This document shows, one piece after another, positions 8,941-17,679 of a stretch of 64,000 bases of DNA. The translations under genes were made by a program, and so were the position numbers. Numbering within the stretch: the stretch's first letter is position 1; every line of letters begins with the position of its first letter. The stretch covers positions 13,488-77,487 of the forward strand of contig CAYTUV010000016.1 in NCBI GenBank assembly GCA_964441505.1, written 5' to 3'. The stretch is from Fen-1258 sp964441505 (GTDB lineage Bacteria; Bacteroidota; Ignavibacteria; Ignavibacteriales; Melioribacteraceae). The notes below the pieces were generated by a model. It was not told the DNA's origin and did no database searches. It saw nothing but the letters and a program-made list of their open reading frames with translations.

Positions 8941-9814
8941 AAATTTCTTTGCGTTTCTCATATTGCTGATCTCACTGTTCAATCAGTCTCCCCTTATTGC
9001 TGCAACAGAGGGCGGTTTTGATCTTGATAAAATTATGAAGGTAATGCTGATAATAACTTTGGTTGTTATTGTTTTCGTGATGTGGCTTGCCGTTGTTTAT
9101 TCGGAGAAGAATGATAACAATGGAAATATATTTAAAGGACCGCTAGGTGCCTTCAAGAATTATATTACAAGATTGAGCCCAATGGAGAACGAACAGGAGT
9201 TGCTTCTTCATCATGAGTATGACGGAATACGGGAACTTGACAATAAAATTCCACCGTGGTTTCACTTTCTCTTTTATGGTACAATCGTATGGGGAATAAT
9301 CTATATGCTCGTCTTTCATGTTTTCAGTGATGGACAGGTTCAGACAAATGAATACAATACAGAAATTCAACAGGCTTCGTTGGAAAGACAGATATTAATC
9401 AAGTCCGGCGTTTTTCTTAACGAAGAAAGTGTTACAGAATTAAAAGATGCCGCAGCACTTGCCGAGGGAAAAGAAATATTTACTAAGAATTGCATTACAT
9501 GTCACGCCGTTGATGGAGGAGGAATAGTAGGTCCGAACTTAACAGATGATTTCTGGATTACAGGAGGCGGAATAAAAAATATTTTCAAAACAATTAAATA
9601 CGGTGTACCCGCCAAAGGAATGATCAGCTGGCAGACACAACTGGATCCTAAAAAAATGCAGGCTGTCTCCTCGTATATAATCTCTTTGCATGGAACAAAG
9701 CCGGCTAATCCTAAAGCTCCACAAGGTGATAAGTGGGAAGAACCGAAATCAGACTCAACCAATACGAGTACAACAATAAATTTAAAAACAGTTTCTCTAA
9801 TGAAGTCGTCCTAA
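8924..9814 (+). CDS. ccoP: cbb3 oxidase subunit III, single-heme CcoP
   Basis: 296 residues: a hydrophobic N-terminus (about 8-27) and helix (about 38-60), then the conserved HEYDGIRELDNKIPPWF segment (about 98-114), a second helix, and a cytochrome c domain with C190-IT-C193-H194 and an axial Met in the GVPAKGMISW stretch. Only one CxxCH is present, whereas many CcoP proteins carry two hemes; single-heme forms are known from Bacteroidota. The protein passes electrons from soluble carriers to CcoO. The gene overlaps the CcoQ-like gene by 17 bases. The C-terminal about 30 residues are low complexity (Thr, Ser, Lys). Confidence 0.9.
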   Translation: MKSTNKNFFAFLILLISLFNQSPLIAATEGGFDLDKIMKVMLIITLVVIVFVMWLAVVYSEKNDNNGNIFKGPLGAFKNYITRLSPMENEQELLLHHEYDGIRELDNKIPPWFHFLFYGTIVWGIIYMLVFHVFSDGQVQTNEYNTEIQQASLERQILIKSGVFLNEESVTELKDAAALAEGKEIFTKNCITCHAVDGGGIVGPNLTDDFWITGGGIKNIFKTIKYGVPAKGMISWQTQLDPKKMQAVSSYIISLHGTKPANPKAPQGDKWEEPKSDSTNTSTTINLKTVSLMKSS

Positions 9815-9900
9815 AAGTAATGTTTTATCGTAGAATAGCCCACGGATTACATAGATTAAACGGATTTTCGTAGATTATTTTTTTGAACAATTACTTTTGA
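9812..9900. repeat. Intergenic element with short inverted ends and ACGGATT words (type A)
   Basis: The stretch starts within the ccoP stop codon. AAAAGTAAT at 9813-9821 is matched by its exact complement ATTACTTTT at 9890-9898. In between are words CACGGATTACATAGATT and AAACGGATTTTCGTAGATT, closely similar to the element at 230-299. It separates ccoP from ccoG without an obvious terminator. No coding potential is seen. Confidence 0.5.
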
Positions 9901-9953
9901 GACAACTTCTCTTTAAGGACAGCACGGAGCTTCTCTAAGAATCAAAAGATGTT

Positions 9954-11360
9954 ATGCAAACACAGAACACAATCGAGAAAGAAGAAGAATTCAGGGATTC
10001 TCTTGCTACAGTTACAAAAGAGGAAAACCGCAAATGGGTATTCCCTAAAAAACCTTCGGGTAAATTTTATAATGCACGCTCGATTGTTAGTGTATTATTG
10101 CTCACGTTTCTCTTCGGCGCCCCGTTCATTAAAATTAATGGACACCCCTTTATTATCTTAAATATTCTTGAAAGAAAATTTATTGTTTTTGGCATTCCTT
10201 TCGGTCCGCATGACATTCATCTTTTCGCTCTCACAATGATAGCGGTGATTGTCGGTATTTTTTTATTCACAGTTGTTTATGGCAGAATTTTTTGCGGTTG
10301 GATTTGTCCGCAGACAATTTTTATGGAGATGGTTTTCCGGAAGATTGAATATTGGATTGAAGGCGATGCCGGTAAACAGCGTGCTTTTAAAGCAGCGCCG
10401 ATGAACGGTTCAAAATTTTTAAAGAAGACTTTCAAGCAAATAATTTTCTTTGCTACTTCTTTCGTCATTGCAAATACGTTTCTCTCTTATATCGTTGGAG
10501 TGGATAAGCTATATCAGTACGTGAGAGAAACACCAATGGAACATGTGGGAATATTTGTAGCAATTTTAATTTTTTCTGGAATTTTCTATTTCGTGTTTGC
10601 ATTCTTTCGCGAACAGGCTTGTACATTGGTCTGTCCGTACGGCAGACTGCAAGGAGTAATGCTGGATCAGAACTCGATTGTTATCCACTACGATTATAAG
10701 CGTGGTGAACCCCGGGGCAAAATCAAAAAAGAATCTTCCGAAAATCTCGGCGAATGTATTGATTGCTACTTATGTGTGGATGTTTGTCCTACAGGAATTG
10801 ATATTCGCAACGGTACTCAGCTCGAATGCGTCAATTGTACGGCATGTATTGATGCTTGTGATGATGTAATGGCAAAAGTTAAACGTCCCAAAGGACTTAT
10901 CCGCTATGCATCCAAAAACGAAATTGAGAATGGTAAACGTTCCATCTTTACACCAAGGGCAATCGGATACACTATTGTACTAACGCTGCTTATAAGTCTT
11001 ATTTCATTTCTGCTTATCAACCGCTCGGAAGTTGAACTGAGCATTCTCCGCTCTCCAGGTATGTTGTATCAGGAACAACCGGATAATAGAATCAGTAATC
11101 TATATGATGTTAAGATTGTTAATAAATCATTCAACACCTTGCTCGCCTCATTGACAGTGGAAAACATTCCCTCGGCTGAAATTAGAATAATCGGGAGAGA
11201 ATTGAATGTTGAATCGCAGGGTGTAGCAGAAGCAAAATTTTTTGTAATCCTTCCCAAAGCGGAAATTCAATATCTTAAGACGCCAATTGTAATCGCTGTA
11301 AAATCGAAGGAACAAATTTTAGATATTATTCAAACATCATTTCTTGGAAAGGTAAATTAG
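9954..11360 (+). CDS. ccoG: cbb3 oxidase accessory protein CcoG (polyferredoxin)
   Basis: 468 residues. Several N-terminal membrane helices are followed by cysteine clusters: CGWICPQ, then ACTLVCPYGRLQG, then two 4Fe-4S sets reading CIDCYLCVDVCP and CVNCTACIDACD. A helix near 340-360 precedes an immunoglobulin-like C-terminal domain. This is the FixG/CcoG family, which reduces Cu(II) for the copper supply to cbb3 oxidase. A frame starting four codons later in another phase is a shadow. The gene is followed immediately (no gap) by the CcoH-like gene. Confidence 0.9.
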   Translation: MQTQNTIEKEEEFRDSLATVTKEENRKWVFPKKPSGKFYNARSIVSVLLLTFLFGAPFIKINGHPFIILNILERKFIVFGIPFGPHDIHLFALTMIAVIVGIFLFTVVYGRIFCGWICPQTIFMEMVFRKIEYWIEGDAGKQRAFKAAPMNGSKFLKKTFKQIIFFATSFVIANTFLSYIVGVDKLYQYVRETPMEHVGIFVAILIFSGIFYFVFAFFREQACTLVCPYGRLQGVMLDQNSIVIHYDYKRGEPRGKIKKESSENLGECIDCYLCVDVCPTGIDIRNGTQLECVNCTACIDACDDVMAKVKRPKGLIRYASKNEIENGKRSIFTPRAIGYTIVLTLLISLISFLLINRSEVELSILRSPGMLYQEQPDNRISNLYDVKIVNKSFNTLLASLTVENIPSAEIRIIGRELNVESQGVAEAKFFVILPKAEIQYLKTPIVIAVKSKEQILDIIQTSFLGKVN

Positions 11361-11804
11361 ATGAAATTAAGCTGGGGTTTCAACATAGCAGCATTTTACA
11401 TCACCTTTGTAGTTCTACTGCTCATAGTGGTTTTTATTTTTATGAGTCAGGATGTTGGTTTGGTTACCGATGATTATTATGCAAAAGAAATTGCTTATCA
11501 GGAGGAAATCGATAGAACGACCCGCACAAAAAATTTGACGGTACAACTTGATATAGCCGTTGAACCGGCGCAAATAAAATTTTTATTCCCTAAAATATTC
11601 AGCTGGCGTGAGATTGGTGGTACAATTCATTTCTACCGTCCATCCGACAAAGAAAAGGATTTCATTGCAAACATTTCCTTAGATTCATCAAGAACTCAAT
11701 TCATTGGTACAGAAAACCTAAAGAAGGGATTGTGGAAAATAAAAGTTGATTGGAAAGCTAAAGGTGTATCCTATTTCAACGAAAAGATTGTGATGGTGAA
11801 CTGA
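11361..11804 (+). CDS. ccoH: FixH/CcoH-family protein
   Basis: 147 residues: one N-terminal membrane helix (about 8-30), then FMSQDVGLVTDDYYAKEIAYQ, which fits the FixH family signature of an aromatic/acidic stretch after the helix (D-DYYAKE-x-x-YQ). The rest is predicted to be a periplasmic beta domain. FixH/CcoH proteins are needed for assembly or stability of cbb3 oxidase. It directly follows ccoG (stop TAG, then ATG) and its stop overlaps the next start, as in a coupled operon. Confidence 0.85.
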   Translation: MKLSWGFNIAAFYITFVVLLLIVVFIFMSQDVGLVTDDYYAKEIAYQEEIDRTTRTKNLTVQLDIAVEPAQIKFLFPKIFSWREIGGTIHFYRPSDKEKDFIANISLDSSRTQFIGTENLKKGLWKIKVDWKAKGVSYFNEKIVMVN

Positions 11805-12514
11805 TGGATGTCTGGACCGGATTTGCAGTCGGTTTGTTAGGTAGCCTACATTGTGTGGGAATGTGCGGACCGATAGCACTTGCGCTTCCGGTTTTTGGTG
11901 AGACACAATTCAAAATTTTGATGGGACGGATACTTTATAATTTAGGCAGAGTTGTTACATACACAGTGATGGGCGCGTTATTCGGACTATTTGGAAGCAG
12001 GATGGTCCTGTTCGGATTACAACAGAATTTATCCATTGTGCTCGGTGCAGGTATTTTGCTCTATGTGTTGATGCCAAGAAAAATAAAAATACGTATCTCG
12101 GAATTTGGTTTTTACAAAACGATTGTAGCTTTTCTTAAAAAGAATTTCTCCCGACTTATATTGGAACGATCAAACTTTTCATTATTCACAATCGGTTTAC
12201 TTAATGGTTTGCTTCCCTGTGGATTAGTTTATGTGGGGATTGCAGGAGCGATATCAACCGGAGAGTGGTTGAATGGAGCGGCTTATATGGCACTGTTTGG
12301 ACTCGGCACATTTCCTATCATGTTTGCAACTGCAGTACTCGGTAAAGTGATCAATTTCAATTTGAGGAGACGAATCAACAAATTAATCCCGGTTCTGTCA
12401 GTTGTACTTGCATTATTATTTATTCTGCGGGGACTAAATCTCGGTATCCCTTATCTCAGCCCAAAGTTTGTTCCTAAGACGGCACAAACTTCAACACCTT
12501 CAAATTGCCATTAA
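11804..12514 (+). CDS. Sulfite exporter TauE/SafE-family (DsbD_2) membrane protein of the cbb3 cluster
   Basis: 236 residues with about six helices. The two half-repeats carry the paired motifs LLGSLHCVGMCGPIALALP (C17 and C21) and NGLLPCGLVYVGIAG, typical of the DsbD_2 group within the TauE/SafE-like proteins. Members of this group are regularly found at the end of ccoNOPGHIS clusters, where a role in copper or thiol handling is suspected but not settled. It starts within the ccoH stop codon, so it is very likely part of the operon. The family name does not imply sulfite transport here. Confidence 0.8.
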   Translation: MDVWTGFAVGLLGSLHCVGMCGPIALALPVFGETQFKILMGRILYNLGRVVTYTVMGALFGLFGSRMVLFGLQQNLSIVLGAGILLYVLMPRKIKIRISEFGFYKTIVAFLKKNFSRLILERSNFSLFTIGLLNGLLPCGLVYVGIAGAISTGEWLNGAAYMALFGLGTFPIMFATAVLGKVINFNLRRRINKLIPVLSVVLALLFILRGLNLGIPYLSPKFVPKTAQTSTPSNCH

Positions 12515-12528
12515 GATTTAGATCAACA

Positions 12529-13188
12529 TTACTTCTTCTTTAGTAAGAAAATATATTGATAGACCGAAAATGGTTTGAACAATCCTAATGTTATAACATT
12601 TGCTAATCTGAATTTTAGACTAACACTTCTATTGGAACTGATATTTTCTATTCTTAATCCGCAATCGTCAAACATCTTCTTCATTGTGTGAAGCGTAAAA
12701 AATCTCAGATGAGTTCTATCCAATATTTCCGAATCGGTATATTCAAAACGGTTGAAGATTATTTTTAAAATTGGAATTATGTGTCGAAGATTTGGCAGAC
12801 TGATTATCATGACTCCCTTATCATCCAGAATTTCTTTCAATCGTATAAGTTCCTTCCACGGATTCTTAAGATGTTCCAGAATATCAGCGCATATAATACA
12901 GTCAAAATAACGTTCGGAAAAATCAAATTTCATCTGTTCAATATCGCCGGATAATACCCGGTCTAATTTTGTCCCGGCAATTTCGGCTGCTCTTTCAATG
13001 AACTCAATCCCAACAGCCGCTTCGAGGTTATACTTTTTCTTTGCCTCATAAGCCAGCACACCTTCGGCACATCCAACATCGAGCAGACGCTTGGTGGTTT
13101 TAGGGATGAGATTAAAAATTTCAGGACGGAATAATTCGTAATAGAGTTTTTTCTCGCTTTCCTGTGGACTGGAGTAGGTATCTGCCAT
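12529..13188 (-). CDS. Class I SAM-dependent methyltransferase
   Basis: 219 residues. SAM-binding motif I is LLDVGCAEGVLAYEA (about 36-50), and FDCIICADILEHLKNPW (about 92-108) is the motif IV area seen in UbiE/Methyltransf_11-type enzymes. The C-terminal hydrophobic stretch (LFKPFSVYQYIFLLKKK) is compatible with weak membrane contact. The substrate is unknown; similar proteins often act on polysaccharides or lipids. It is convergent with the cbb3 cluster, with only 14 bases between the stops. Confidence 0.8.
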   Translation of the reverse strand: MADTYSSPQESEKKLYYELFRPEIFNLIPKTTKRLLDVGCAEGVLAYEAKKKYNLEAAVGIEFIERAAEIAGTKLDRVLSGDIEQMKFDFSERYFDCIICADILEHLKNPWKELIRLKEILDDKGVMIISLPNLRHIIPILKIIFNRFEYTDSEILDRTHLRFFTLHTMKKMFDDCGLRIENISSNRSVSLKFRLANVITLGLFKPFSVYQYIFLLKKK

Positions 13189-13375
13189 TATAATAAACCT
13201 TCAAAATATTTTTTGTTCTTATTGTACAAAATACGATTTATAAGTTATAAAGCCATCTTAGGGAGTCAGTCTTCGTTATCATGGATCACACTATTAGACT
13301 GCGTAATGATTTTCATTCGTCTCTTTATTTTATTTTCTTAAATTCCTATTGAAATTTTTCAGAAAGAAAGGTTTA

Positions 13376-13987
13376 ATGAATACTTCATATCTTCAGAAAG
13401 TTGAAGAATACGTTTTTTCTATTCTTACCGAAAGAACCCCTGCTTCAAATGTTTATCATAGCCTTGACCATACCAAAGACGTAGTGGCATCGTGTCTTGA
13501 AATAGGTGCGAAGGAAAATTTAACTCCGGATGAATTAGAGTTGATACAAATTGCCGCCTGGTTTCATGATATTGGATACGTTGAGAAAGCTGAAGGACAT
13601 GAACAGATCAGTGCAATGTACGCTAGTAATTTTCTTACTGAGAATAATTATCCGTCCGAAAATATTGACCTCGTTATAGGCTGCATTCTCGCCACAAAGG
13701 TACCTCAAAAACCAAAAAATAAATTAGAGAAAATTCTTTGCGATTCCGATCTGAATCATCTTGGCAGGAAATTATTTTTTGAGCGGAATGATAAGTACAA
13801 AATTGAGATTCAAAATAATCAGCATCGAATACTATCGGAATATGAATGGATAACTAAAACAATTGATTTTGTAACACGCCACCGCTTTGTAACAGATTAT
13901 GCAATTAATAATTTTTCTGAACAGAAGAAAGAAAATCTTCGGCTACTCCAGGTTCGGCTGGAACAGATATTAAATCAGTCCAAGTAA
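13376..13987 (+). CDS. HD-domain phosphohydrolase-like protein
   Basis: A compact HD-domain protein of 203 residues. The metal ligands are visible: H in YHSLDHTKDV, the HD pair in AAWFHDIGY, further H in the GHEQ stretch, and D in CDSDLNHLG. HD proteins of this size hydrolyse phosphomonoesters or nucleotides; the substrate here is unknown. I chose ATG at 13376, preceded by AGAAAGAAAGG, over a TTG nine codons upstream that has no ribosome site. A SixA-type phosphatase gene follows in the same direction after about 40 bases. Confidence 0.78.
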   Translation: MNTSYLQKVEEYVFSILTERTPASNVYHSLDHTKDVVASCLEIGAKENLTPDELELIQIAAWFHDIGYVEKAEGHEQISAMYASNFLTENNYPSENIDLVIGCILATKVPQKPKNKLEKILCDSDLNHLGRKLFFERNDKYKIEIQNNQHRILSEYEWITKTIDFVTRHRFVTDYAINNFSEQKKENLRLLQVRLEQILNQSK

Positions 13988-14027
13988 ATTTGTTTACTCC
14001 AAACTTTCCCCAAAAACAGTGACATAG

Positions 14028-14525
14028 ATGAAAACGCTTTATCTTATCCGGCATGCAAAGTCAAGCTGGGACGACACAAATCAAACAGATTTTGAACGCC
14101 CGCTCAATAAGCGCGGTGAACACGATACCCCTATCATGGCCAAGGTACTAAGTAATGTTAATTTATCCTCCGGACTTGTGATAAGCAGTCCTGCAAACCG
14201 TGCGTATACAACCGCTCAGATATTCATGGAAAAACTTCTCTTTCCTTCTGAAAAAATCATTACTGATAATAGAATTTATGAAGCAGGCATTCGTGAGCTG
14301 ATGACATTAGTGCGTGAAATTGATAATAGAATTGAGACAGTACTTCTTTTCGGACACAATCCGGGGCTTATTTCACTCACAAATTTACTAGGCGATAAAT
14401 TTATTCCTGAAATGCCAACGTGTTCGATTGTTGGTCTAAAATTTGAACTTAATACATGGGCAGAAGTGGAAAGGCAAAGCGGAAAGATTTTTCTATTTGA
14501 CTATCCTAAGAAACATTCTAAATAA
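14028..14525 (+). CDS. SixA-type histidine phosphatase
   Basis: 165 residues with the RHG hallmark LIRHAKSSW (catalytic His near residue 8), LNKRGEHD (about 26-33), and the second histidine in LLFGHNPGL. This pattern is the SixA branch of the histidine phosphatase superfamily. SixA in E. coli dephosphorylates HPt domains of phosphorelays, although many members act on small molecules. The genome's phosphorelay genes are 13 kb away, so a link is only a possibility. It converges on the isochorismatase gene, with one gene's stop next to the other's. Confidence 0.8.
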   Translation: MKTLYLIRHAKSSWDDTNQTDFERPLNKRGEHDTPIMAKVLSNVNLSSGLVISSPANRAYTTAQIFMEKLLFPSEKIITDNRIYEAGIRELMTLVREIDNRIETVLLFGHNPGLISLTNLLGDKFIPEMPTCSIVGLKFELNTWAEVERQSGKIFLFDYPKKHSK

Positions 14526-15083
14526 TCATTTCACAAGTTTCGAAATAGCTTTGAACTCATCTGTTCCGCATACATTGAGAAGTTCGAACAAGGCAGATTC
14601 CGTTAAGGTTAGTTCAGCACCATTATTTTCCATCCGCCGTAATGCCATCTCATAATCAAATTTTCTGCGGGATGAGACCGCATCTGAAACAACATGCACC
14701 TGAAAATCATTCGCAAGCAGATCCAGAACGGTTTGTAATACACAAACATGGGATTCAATTCCGCATATAACTACCTGTCCAATTCCTCTGCTTTTGAGAT
14801 TATCAAACATGTTCTCAGCACCAATACAGCTGAAGGTCATCTTTTGAATTGTATTTATCTCTCCTAGAGCTAACTTAATTTTTGTTTCTGTAGGTCCAAG
14901 ACCTTTAGGATATTGCTCGGTAAAGTAGATGGGCACCTTCAAAATCTTAAAACCATTTATGAGCTTCAATGCATTTTCAACAACACGTTCGTACTCAAAG
15001 ATCACCGGCAAAATTCTTTCTTGAATATCTATTATAAACAGTGCCGCTCTTTCTCTTTGCAGAATTTTTGGATGACGGTTCAT
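14526..15083 (-). CDS. Isochorismatase-family hydrolase
   Basis: 185 residues of the cysteine hydrolase (isochorismatase-like) fold. The catalytic triad is visible: Asp in FIIDIQERILP (about residue 19), Lys in IQKMTFSC, and Cys in CGIESHVCVLQT. The pattern GIESHVCV is common in the YcaC-like and vibriobactin/nicotinamidase-related families. The substrate is not predictable; no enterobactin or menaquinone genes are nearby. It is cytosolic, with no signal peptide. Confidence 0.85.
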   Translation of the reverse strand: MNRHPKILQRERAALFIIDIQERILPVIFEYERVVENALKLINGFKILKVPIYFTEQYPKGLGPTETKIKLALGEINTIQKMTFSCIGAENMFDNLKSRGIGQVVICGIESHVCVLQTVLDLLANDFQVHVVSDAVSSRRKFDYEMALRRMENNGAELTLTESALFELLNVCGTDEFKAISKLVK

Positions 15084-15099
15084 AATTGTTAGTTGATAG

Positions 15100-15193
15100 T
15101 TGTATTGTGAATTAAAAATTGCAATTCGAAATTATCTTTCGTAAATCAAAAATCATACTTCGAAATTCTAAAGTCTTCATTCTCAATTCTCAA
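15100..15193. repeat. AATTCGAAATT / TTCTCAATT word repeat (type C)
   Basis: The spacer between two minus-strand genes consists of near-repeats of AATTGCAATTCGAAATT, AAATCAAAAATCATAC, TTCGAAATTC and TTCTCAATTCTCAATTAA. The words partly complement one another, giving an imperfect foldback. It has no coding potential. It resembles in style, but not in sequence, the repeats at 230-299 and 57791-57957. Confidence 0.4.
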
Positions 15194-16030
15194 TTAATAG
15201 ATCGGGTTCATTCCATATTTTCCGCATGAGTACATCATCAGAATTGAAGCAAGATCAATGGCAGCACGTTTTTCATCATCTTCCGGAACCACAAGATCAT
15301 AAACCTCTGCGATGAATTTCATATTAGCCAATATCTTTTTCAATTCAGAATAGGTTGGTTCGCCATGCCAATTAGCAACACGCTTTACCAGATTTTCTTC
15401 ATTGCGGCGGAGAAACTCTGAGAAGGTGATAATATTGTAACTCAGTTTTGTACGCGGCTTGCAGATCGTAATTAAATCGTTTGTGTATTGATCCCACTTT
15501 TTAGCTATGTCTTCGTTTTTATCATACATTACTTCTTTAGCGTTATCCAGCGTAAACTTTGCACGGGTCTGAACTTTAAATTGCGGTAGAAGAGCATAAC
15601 CGTCAAAACTTCTTATGCCGGTTCCTTTTTCAATATATTTCCATCTGCGTGCAAGTTGTGTGGAAGTTTGGATAGAAACAACTTTATCAAGCTCGCTGTC
15701 TATCACAACAAATTTTCCCTGCTGATAATTAACAACAGTATACCAGTGTTCCCAATTCTTAACACTGAGTATGCAAGGATGACCTTTCTTAAGTTCACTT
15801 ATTAACATTCGGCGGGCATCATCGGGATTACTTGATTGAAAATGTTTCAGCTTACAACCAAATCTGTGTGCAGCTCTTGAAAGACCTATCTCATCTGTAC
15901 CTGCCCACCATGTACTGCCTGCAATAATTCCTATCTGATCTTCATCTTTAAAAATACCAAGCATAACTAATGCGTACTTTAAGGCAAAAGGTCCGCACTG
16001 GTACTTGTTTGGTTGTGGGTAAAAGCTCAT
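15194..16030 (-). CDS. C39-like cysteine peptidase domain protein
   Basis: 278 residues. The N-terminal half is a papain-like C39-type domain: YQCGPFALKYAL gives Gln11 and the catalytic Cys12, KNWEHWYTVV gives His95, and VVIDSELD gives Asp111, a complete triad. The C-terminal about 140 residues are mostly helical, with no motif I recognise. There is no ABC transporter domain or signal peptide, so this is not a bacteriocin exporter but a stand-alone cytosolic member. It is divergent from an ATP-grasp ligase with 99 bases between them, and the two may act on the same peptide. That link is an inference. Confidence 0.75.
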   Translation of the reverse strand: MSFYPQPNKYQCGPFALKYALVMLGIFKDEDQIGIIAGSTWWAGTDEIGLSRAAHRFGCKLKHFQSSNPDDARRMLISELKKGHPCILSVKNWEHWYTVVNYQQGKFVVIDSELDKVVSIQTSTQLARRWKYIEKGTGIRSFDGYALLPQFKVQTRAKFTLDNAKEVMYDKNEDIAKKWDQYTNDLITICKPRTKLSYNIITFSEFLRRNEENLVKRVANWHGEPTYSELKKILANMKFIAEVYDLVVPEDDEKRAAIDLASILMMYSCGKYGMNPIY

Positions 16031-16129
16031 CTTAATGGTTACTCGCTATTCATGTGTGGGGACAAAAATAACAAAACTTTTGATATGCTAAACAAATTTG
16101 TCTAATTTTCTAAAAAAAATAGGCTAGCA

Positions 16130-17182
16130 ATGAAAGTAGCTATCGTATATAACGAGGTGAATCCTGAAATCTACCAGAAGACTAAAAGAAAGGCTAAGGA
16201 TTTGGATTTCAAGCCCATTTTTGACCTCCAAAATCTGGATCCCATCTCAGAGTTTGAGGACATGGCAAAATCCCTGCAAAAAGTCGGTTACGAGGCTTAT
16301 ACCCTTAATATTATGGATAGCCTTCAGATTTTCATTAAGGACTATGAAAAGAATAAGCCAGATGTAGTTTTCAACCTGGTTGAGTTATACAAAGATCAGC
16401 CCCGTCTGGAGATGAGTTTCACCGGCATGCTCGAATTGCTCAATGTTTTCTACACCGGCGCACCTCCGATGGCGCTCGGAACCTGTCAGAATAAAACTCT
16501 TACAAAAAGAATATTAGGTTCTCTCGGAATACGCACACCCCGCTATAAAATAATCAAAAATATGGAACGTTCATTCCGTCTTGGTCTCCGTTATCCTCTG
16601 ATTGTAAAACCTGCCTGGGAAGATGCGAGTGTTGGAATTGAAAATGAATCGATTGTAGATAATGTAGATACTCTAAAGAAAAGAATTGAATATGTGTTCA
16701 ATTCATTTAAACAGCCGGCTCTTGTTGAAGAGTTCATTCTTGGAAGAGAATTAAATGTAGCTGTATTTGGAGATAAAGATCCTGTCGTATTGCCGATCAG
16801 TGAAATAGATTTTTCACGTATGCCGGATAATTTACATCCGATTGTAAGTTATCAGGCAAAGTGGGATCCCATGCACGAGGCATATCATAAAACAGTTCCA
16901 ATATGTCCCTCAATATTACCCGATGAAACACGAGCTGAAGCCGAGAGAATGGCACTCGAGTGTGTTCATGCGGTTGGTACACGGGATTACAGCCGTGTTG
17001 ATATGCGCCTATCTAAAGACGACAACAAACTTTATGTTTTGGAAGTTAATCCTAATCCGGATCTGACACCCGGCGCAGGATTTTTACGCTCGGCAAAACA
17101 GGCAGGATATTCTCACAAGAAAACTTTAAAGATGATTGTCGATTTTGCTTATCAGCGGAAACAATTGGCGCTGAAACATTAA
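16130..17182 (+). CDS. ATP-grasp ligase, D-Ala-D-Ala ligase-like
   Basis: 350 residues with an N-terminal pre-ATP-grasp domain (KVAIVYNEVNPEIY), QNKTLTKRILGSLGIRTPRY (about 119-138), the lysine stretch YPLIVKPAWEDASVGIE, VEEFILGRELNVAVFG, and the metal-binding end LEVNPNPDLTPGAGF (E305, N307). This is the Ddl/carbamoyl-phosphate ATP-grasp fold, which joins an acyl-phosphate to an amine. The long N-terminus and absence of other peptidoglycan genes argue against the housekeeping Ddl. The neighbouring C39-like peptidase suggests a peptide or amino-acid conjugate, not proven. The ATG is preceded only by a weak site. Confidence 0.78.
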   Translation: MKVAIVYNEVNPEIYQKTKRKAKDLDFKPIFDLQNLDPISEFEDMAKSLQKVGYEAYTLNIMDSLQIFIKDYEKNKPDVVFNLVELYKDQPRLEMSFTGMLELLNVFYTGAPPMALGTCQNKTLTKRILGSLGIRTPRYKIIKNMERSFRLGLRYPLIVKPAWEDASVGIENESIVDNVDTLKKRIEYVFNSFKQPALVEEFILGRELNVAVFGDKDPVVLPISEIDFSRMPDNLHPIVSYQAKWDPMHEAYHKTVPICPSILPDETRAEAERMALECVHAVGTRDYSRVDMRLSKDDNKLYVLEVNPNPDLTPGAGFLRSAKQAGYSHKKTLKMIVDFAYQRKQLALKH

Positions 17183-17190
17183 CTGTGTTA

Positions 17191-17322
17191 TTATGAATCT
17201 ATGCCGGCTCTGGAGAGAATACCCTTATTATAATAGTGCTTCACTTCTTTCATTTCGGTTACTAAGTCGGCTCGATCGATAAAACTCTGGGGGCAATATC
17301 TTCCGGTGAGTATCCGTTCTAC
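17191..17322 (-). pseudogene. cobO: Displaced 3' end of cobO (44 codons including stop)
   Basis: Read on the minus strand, this fragment encodes VERILTGRYCPQSFIDRADL and continues to the same C-terminus, GIDS plus stop, as the intact cobO at 20117-20650. 37 of 43 residues are identical, with no frameshift or internal stop. A 45-base block (17230-17274) is identical to 20156-20200 inside the intact gene. There is no start or upstream part, so it cannot be expressed alone. Together with the intact gene it brackets the segment 17323-20116 in direct orientation, as expected for an element that replaced the end of cobO on entry. Confidence 0.85.
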
Positions 17323-17382
17323 TTTATAACACTAAGTTCAATTAATTTCATTATTTTACATTTACTAAAATACGAGGAGTAA

Positions 17383-17679
17383 ATGCGTACTTTTCAAAAT
17401 CTTCAACAATCGGGTGTGAATTTTTGGTCAAGAGAATTGATTGAACTCGAGAAAGATTCTAGCATCATACCCATACTAATAAATTCACAAGATAAATTTA
17501 TCAGTCTACTCAATATTTCCGATGCAAATCCCGCTGCTTGGAAAGAGACACTAAATAACACACAAAATTTACCGGCAAATTTATTTCTAAAACATTTGAT
17601 GGTTCTTTCTGACATCGGTGGTGAAAAACTTGTGCGATTCAAAAAGGAACTACCGAAACTTTTCGAGATTAATTTATAA
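17383..17679 (+). CDS. Hypothetical protein, possible restriction endonuclease N-terminal part
   Basis: 98 residues starting at an ATG with a strong site GAGGAG just upstream. The sequence (RTFQNLQQSGVNFWSRELIE ... LKHLMVLSDIGGEKLVRFKK) is soluble and helical and matches no family I can name with confidence. Its stop overlaps the ATG of the next gene, so the two are translated together. The phase differs between them, so they could also be one ancestral gene split by a frameshift. The DNA methyltransferase in the same island makes a restriction-enzyme role the leading guess. Confidence 0.6.
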   Translation: MRTFQNLQQSGVNFWSRELIELEKDSSIIPILINSQDKFISLLNISDANPAAWKETLNNTQNLPANLFLKHLMVLSDIGGEKLVRFKKELPKLFEINL

